Part shown: positions 61,227-64,000 of the stretch, piece after piece
How positions within the stretch are numbered: the first letter of the stretch is position 1
Layout: each line of letters starts with the position of its first letter
From: Actinomycetota bacterium
Lineage (GTDB): Bacteria > Actinomycetota > Acidimicrobiia > Acidimicrobiales > RAAP-2
NCBI GenBank assembly: GCA_021324045.1
Contig: JAJPJV010000034.1
Coordinates: 104,153 to 168,152, forward strand
Length of the DNA stretch: 64,000 nucleotides
Reading direction: 5' to 3'
Translations under genes and position numbers: made by a program
The notes under the pieces: model-generated
What the model saw: only the letters and a program-made list of their open reading frames with translations
The model's database searches: none
Told to the model about the DNA's origin: nothing

Positions 61227-62032
61227 CCGTACCGTTCTACGTGGCGCCCGAGCAGGTCATGAAGGACCGTGCCGAGTACGCCCAGAAGGGCATCGCCCGC
61301 GGCCGGTCGCTCGTTGCCACGATCTATCGCGATGGGGTGCTGATCGTCGCCGATAACCCTTCCCGATCCCTGCACAAGATCAGCGAGATCTACGACCGCA
61401 TCGCCTTTGCCGGCGTTGGGAAATACAACGAGTACGACCAGCTGCGCGTGGCCGGCGTCCGCCACGCCGACACGAAGGGCTACGCCTTCAGCCGAGAGGA
61501 TGTCGACGCCCGGTCCCTGGCCAATCTCTACGCGCAGCACCTCGGGAACGTGTTCACGCACGAGATGAAGCCCCTCGAGGTCGAGATCCTGGTCGCAGAG
61601 CTCGCGGCGGTTCCAGGGAACGACCAGCTCTACCACATCGCCTACGAGGGAACGATCACCGACGAGGAGCGCTTCGCGGTGCTGGGAGGGGAGGCCGAGC
61701 CGATCGCGGAGCGAATGGAGCAGGCCTGGCGCAGCGACTGGTCACTCGGGGAGGCCCTGCGGGCAGCTGTCGCAGCGCTCGCAGGGCCCGACCGCACCCT
61801 CGGCCCCTCGCATCTGGAGGTCGCGTTCCTCAGTCGTGAGAACGGCAGGCGGGCGTTCCGTCGCCTCACCGAGGCCGAGCTCGTCACGCTGCTCGAGGAG
61901 CAGCCCACCGATGGGAGGCAGGACGGAGCAGGCCAGGATGCCGCCTCTGGCGGCGCAGAGGCGGCCCCGGGCTCGTCGGGCACGGGATCGGCAAGCTCCT
62001 CGGGCGCCTCCGGGCGAGGAACCGCCCGCTAG
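61223..62032 (+). CDS. prcA: 20S proteasome alpha subunit PrcA
   Basis: The structural alpha-ring subunit, 269 residues. The N-terminal gating sequence [32 protein letters not shown] is typical of actinobacteria, followed by [30 protein letters not shown] and the conserved body. The C-terminal 45 residues are Gly/Ser/Ala-rich and presumably disordered, a longer tail than the core needs. The ATGA overlap with prcB fits stoichiometric co-translation. pafA begins 16 bases downstream. Confidence 0.97.
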   Translation: MTVPFYVAPEQVMKDRAEYAQKGIARGRSLVATIYRDGVLIVADNPSRSLHKISEIYDRIAFAGVGKYNEYDQLRVAGVRHADTKGYAFSREDVDARSLANLYAQHLGNVFTHEMKPLEVEILVAELAAVPGNDQLYHIAYEGTITDEERFAVLGGEAEPIAERMEQAWRSDWSLGEALRAAVAALAGPDRTLGPSHLEVAFLSRENGRRAFRRLTEAELVTLLEEQPTDGRQDGAGQDAASGGAEAAPGSSGTGSASSSGASGRGTAR

Positions 62033-62048
62033 GGACCGCGGGTACCCC

Positions 62049-63407
62049 GTGATCCGCCGGATCTTCGGGCTCGAGAACGAGTATGGGGTGACGTTCACCC
62101 TAAGGGGTCAGCGTCGCCTGAGTCCCGACGAGGTTGCCAGGTATCTCTTCCGACGCGTGGTCAGCTGGGGCCGTTCGAGCAACGTGTTCTTGGAGAACGG
62201 TGCCCGCCTCTATCTCGACGTCGGCAGCCATCCCGAGTACGCCACTCCTGAATGCGATCGGATCAGCGACGTGGTGACCCATGACAAGGCAGGGGAGTGG
62301 ATCCTCGCACAGCTGGTGAGCGGTGCGCAGGCGCGCCTTCGTGAGGAAGGGATTCGCGGGCAGGTCTACCTCTTCAAGAACAACACCGACTCAGCAGGCA
62401 ACTCCTATGGCTGCCACGAGAACTACCTCACCGAACGCAACGACGATTTCAACCGCTACACCGAGGTCCTGATCCCGTTCCTCGTGAGCCGTCAGATCTA
62501 CGCCGGCGCCGGCAAGGTCCTCCACACGCCGAGAGGCGCCACCTACTGCCTGAGCCAACGGGCCGAGCACATCTGGGAAGGCGTCTCATCGGCGACGACG
62601 CGCAGCCGCCCGATCATCAACACCCGCGACGAACCGCACGCCGACGCCGAGCGCTTTCGTCGCCTGCACGTCATCGTCGGCGACTCCAACATGAGCGAGT
62701 ACGCCACGTTCCTGAAGGTGGGCGCCACGGCGATCATCCTCACCATGCTCGAGGATGCATCGACGGTGCTGCGCGACCTGACCCTCGAGAACCCGATCCG
62801 AGCGATCCGAGAGATCAGCCAGGACATCCAGTGTCAACGGCGTGTCCGTCTCGCCAATGGCCGGGAGATGCGAGCGCTGGACATCCAGATCGAGTACCTC
62901 TTGCGCGCTCAGCGGTTCCGCGATCATCGCGGGCTCCCTCCAGAAGAGGACCAGGCGCTCGACATGTGGGAGCGGTGCCTCAAAGGCCTCGAGTCCGATC
63001 CGCTGTCGCTGTGGCGCGAGTGTGACTGGGTTGCCAAGTACCGGCTGATCGAAGAGGTGCGCCAACGCCACCAGCTGTCGCTGGCCAGCCCGAAGGTGGC
63101 CCTTCTCGACCTCATCTACCACGACGTCGACCGATCCCGGGGCCTGTACTACCGGCTTCAGGACCACGACGAAGTCGAACGCGTCTGCACCGATGCAGAC
63201 ATCGCCCGGGCCATGCTCGAGCCTCCACAGTCCACGCGAGCTCGGCTCCGTGGTGCCTTCGTGCGCCGGGCCAAGGAACGCCGGCGCGACTTCACCGTGG
63301 ATTGGGTCCACCTCAAGCTCAACGACCAAGCGCAGCGAACGGTGCTGCTCAAGGACCCCTTCCGCTCCCATGACGAACGCGTCGAGCGGCTGATCGCCTC
63401 CCTGTGA
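62049..63407 (+). CDS. pafA: Pup--protein ligase PafA
   Basis: A 452-residue ATP-dependent ligase that links deamidated Pup to substrate lysines, matching the length of mycobacterial PafA. It starts [16 protein letters not shown] with the metal-binding Glu residues, and goes on to [53 protein letters not shown] and [28 protein letters not shown]. It lacks the Dop-specific loop. I chose the GTG at 62049 because it gives the native N-terminus; the longer frame to 61836 overlaps prcA. Together with dop it completes the pathway in one locus. Confidence 0.96.
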   Translation: MIRRIFGLENEYGVTFTLRGQRRLSPDEVARYLFRRVVSWGRSSNVFLENGARLYLDVGSHPEYATPECDRISDVVTHDKAGEWILAQLVSGAQARLREEGIRGQVYLFKNNTDSAGNSYGCHENYLTERNDDFNRYTEVLIPFLVSRQIYAGAGKVLHTPRGATYCLSQRAEHIWEGVSSATTRSRPIINTRDEPHADAERFRRLHVIVGDSNMSEYATFLKVGATAIILTMLEDASTVLRDLTLENPIRAIREISQDIQCQRRVRLANGREMRALDIQIEYLLRAQRFRDHRGLPPEEDQALDMWERCLKGLESDPLSLWRECDWVAKYRLIEEVRQRHQLSLASPKVALLDLIYHDVDRSRGLYYRLQDHDEVERVCTDADIARAMLEPPQSTRARLRGAFVRRAKERRRDFTVDWVHLKLNDQAQRTVLLKDPFRSHDERVERLIASL

Positions 63408-63477
63408 GCGCCAGCAGAATTCACCTGCCCTCGGCCGAGGTCCGATCCACGTCAGCGTCGAGTAGCCTGCTCGGTCC

Positions 63478-64000
63478 GTGACCGACGAGGCGACCCCGAA
63501 AGGCGAGACCACCCCGGTCGTGGTCGGTCGCATGCCGGGCCCCAGCCCGCAGGCACCGGTCGCCGGATCCTTCGATGGCGAGGACCCCAACACCGGGGTC
63601 CCCACGCCACCCAGTGGCGTCCAGCGGGTCGTCCAGCGACGCCATCGCTACCGCAGGCGGGTCATCGAATGGATCGCGATCGTCGCTGTCGCGGTGCTCG
63701 TCGCCTTCTTGGTGCGCACCTTCGTCTTCCAGACCTTCTACATCCCCTCTGGGTCGATGGAGCCCACCTTGCAGGTCGGCGATCGCATCATCGTCGACAA
63801 GCTGAGCTATGACTTCGGGAGCATCCATACCGGCGACATCGTGGTATTCCGGCGGCCACCGAAGGAAGACTGCCCGGGGCCGCCAGTGGCGGACCTGGTC
63901 AAGCGTGTGATCGGCCTCCCCGGCCAGACCATCTCGGATCACGATGGCCAGGTGTACATCAACAGCAAACTCCTTCCAGAACCCTGGCTGCCCCGGGGCA
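63478..64000 (+). CDS. lepB: Signal peptidase I, partial (runs off the right edge)
   Basis: The first about 174 residues of a type-I signal peptidase. A Pro/Gly-rich cytoplasmic tail of about 60 residues ends in a basic stretch (QRVVQRRHRYRRR). One membrane helix follows (WIAIVAVAVLVAFLVRTFVF), then FYIPSGSMEPTLQVGDRIIVDKLSY with catalytic Ser93, GDIVVFRRP and LVKRVIGLPGQTI with catalytic Lys142. The GTG at 63478 has little ribosome binding site in front of it and may belong to a leaderless transcript. It lies 70 bases after pafA. The stop is outside the window. Confidence 0.92.
   Translation, partial: MTDEATPKGETTPVVVGRMPGPSPQAPVAGSFDGEDPNTGVPTPPSGVQRVVQRRHRYRRRVIEWIAIVAVAVLVAFLVRTFVFQTFYIPSGSMEPTLQVGDRIIVDKLSYDFGSIHTGDIVVFRRPPKEDCPGPPVADLVKRVIGLPGQTISDHDGQVYINSKLLPEPWLPRG

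Noticed and set aside
1..64000. CRISPR arrays, prophage, integrases or rRNA genes
   Set aside because: No regularly spaced repeats, phage structural genes or rRNA sequence were seen; the only mobile DNA is the IS remnant.

Overview
The window reads as one contiguous chromosomal stretch of a high-GC actinobacterium. The evidence is a complete Pup-proteasome locus (ARC ATPase, Dop, Pup, PrcB, PrcA, PafA), a fused CofG-CofH FO synthase for coenzyme F420, GTG/TTG starts, and strong G/C in third codon positions. The gene mix would suit an Acidimicrobiia-like lineage, but that placement is inference. Almost all genes are housekeeping or metabolic. The only mobile DNA I see is one decayed insertion sequence.

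Layout. 1-3.5 kb: the 5' part of ispH (minus), then a PDZ/radical-SAM DUF512 protein, the GTPase Der and a small zinc-ribbon membrane protein in tight coupling. 3.5-7.1 kb: an amidohydrolase, a lipoprotein, an MFS permease, a perfect 15-bp inverted repeat and tRNA-Pro(GGG). 7.1-11.3 kb: a catabolic-looking group with a TetR regulator, cytochrome P450, P450-type ferredoxin and acyl-CoA dehydrogenase. 11.5-19.2 kb: a six-gene minus-strand operon for a complex related to complex I and hydrogenase-4, in which nearly all NiFe and N2-type ligand cysteines have been replaced. This is the most unusual part of the window. 19.8-30.9 kb: an MFS permease, a Cys-rich unknown protein, an LpdA-type quinone reductase, a MarR regulator with a heterodimeric ABC exporter, a PAP2 phosphatase and a large polytopic membrane protein. 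30.9-33.8 kb: a patatin-like protein, ThiS and ThiO. 34.0-40.2 kb: glutamate synthase GltB-GltD. 40.2-41.3 kb: the IS remnant. 41.4-46.0 kb: a cell-wall hydrolase, a LOG-family protein and FO synthase. 46.1-54.0 kb: a tightly coupled pentose-phosphate operon (tkt-tal-pgi-gnd-zwf-pgl). 54.2-56.3 kb: three small proteins (at least two of them membrane proteins), TrmI and a ferredoxin. 56.6-63.4 kb: the Pup-proteasome locus. 63.5-64.0 kb: the 5' part of signal peptidase I.

How the genes work together. Zwf, Pgl and Gnd form the oxidative pentose-phosphate branch, with Tkt and Tal for the non-oxidative branch and Pgi linking to glycolysis. They supply NAD(P)H that GltBD would use for ammonium assimilation. 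The hydrogenase-like complex has its proton-pumping membrane subunits but no recognisable catalytic metal site, so its electron donor and acceptor are unknown. In the Pup system, Dop deamidates Pup(Gln), PafA attaches it to substrates, and ARC with PrcAB unfolds and degrades them.
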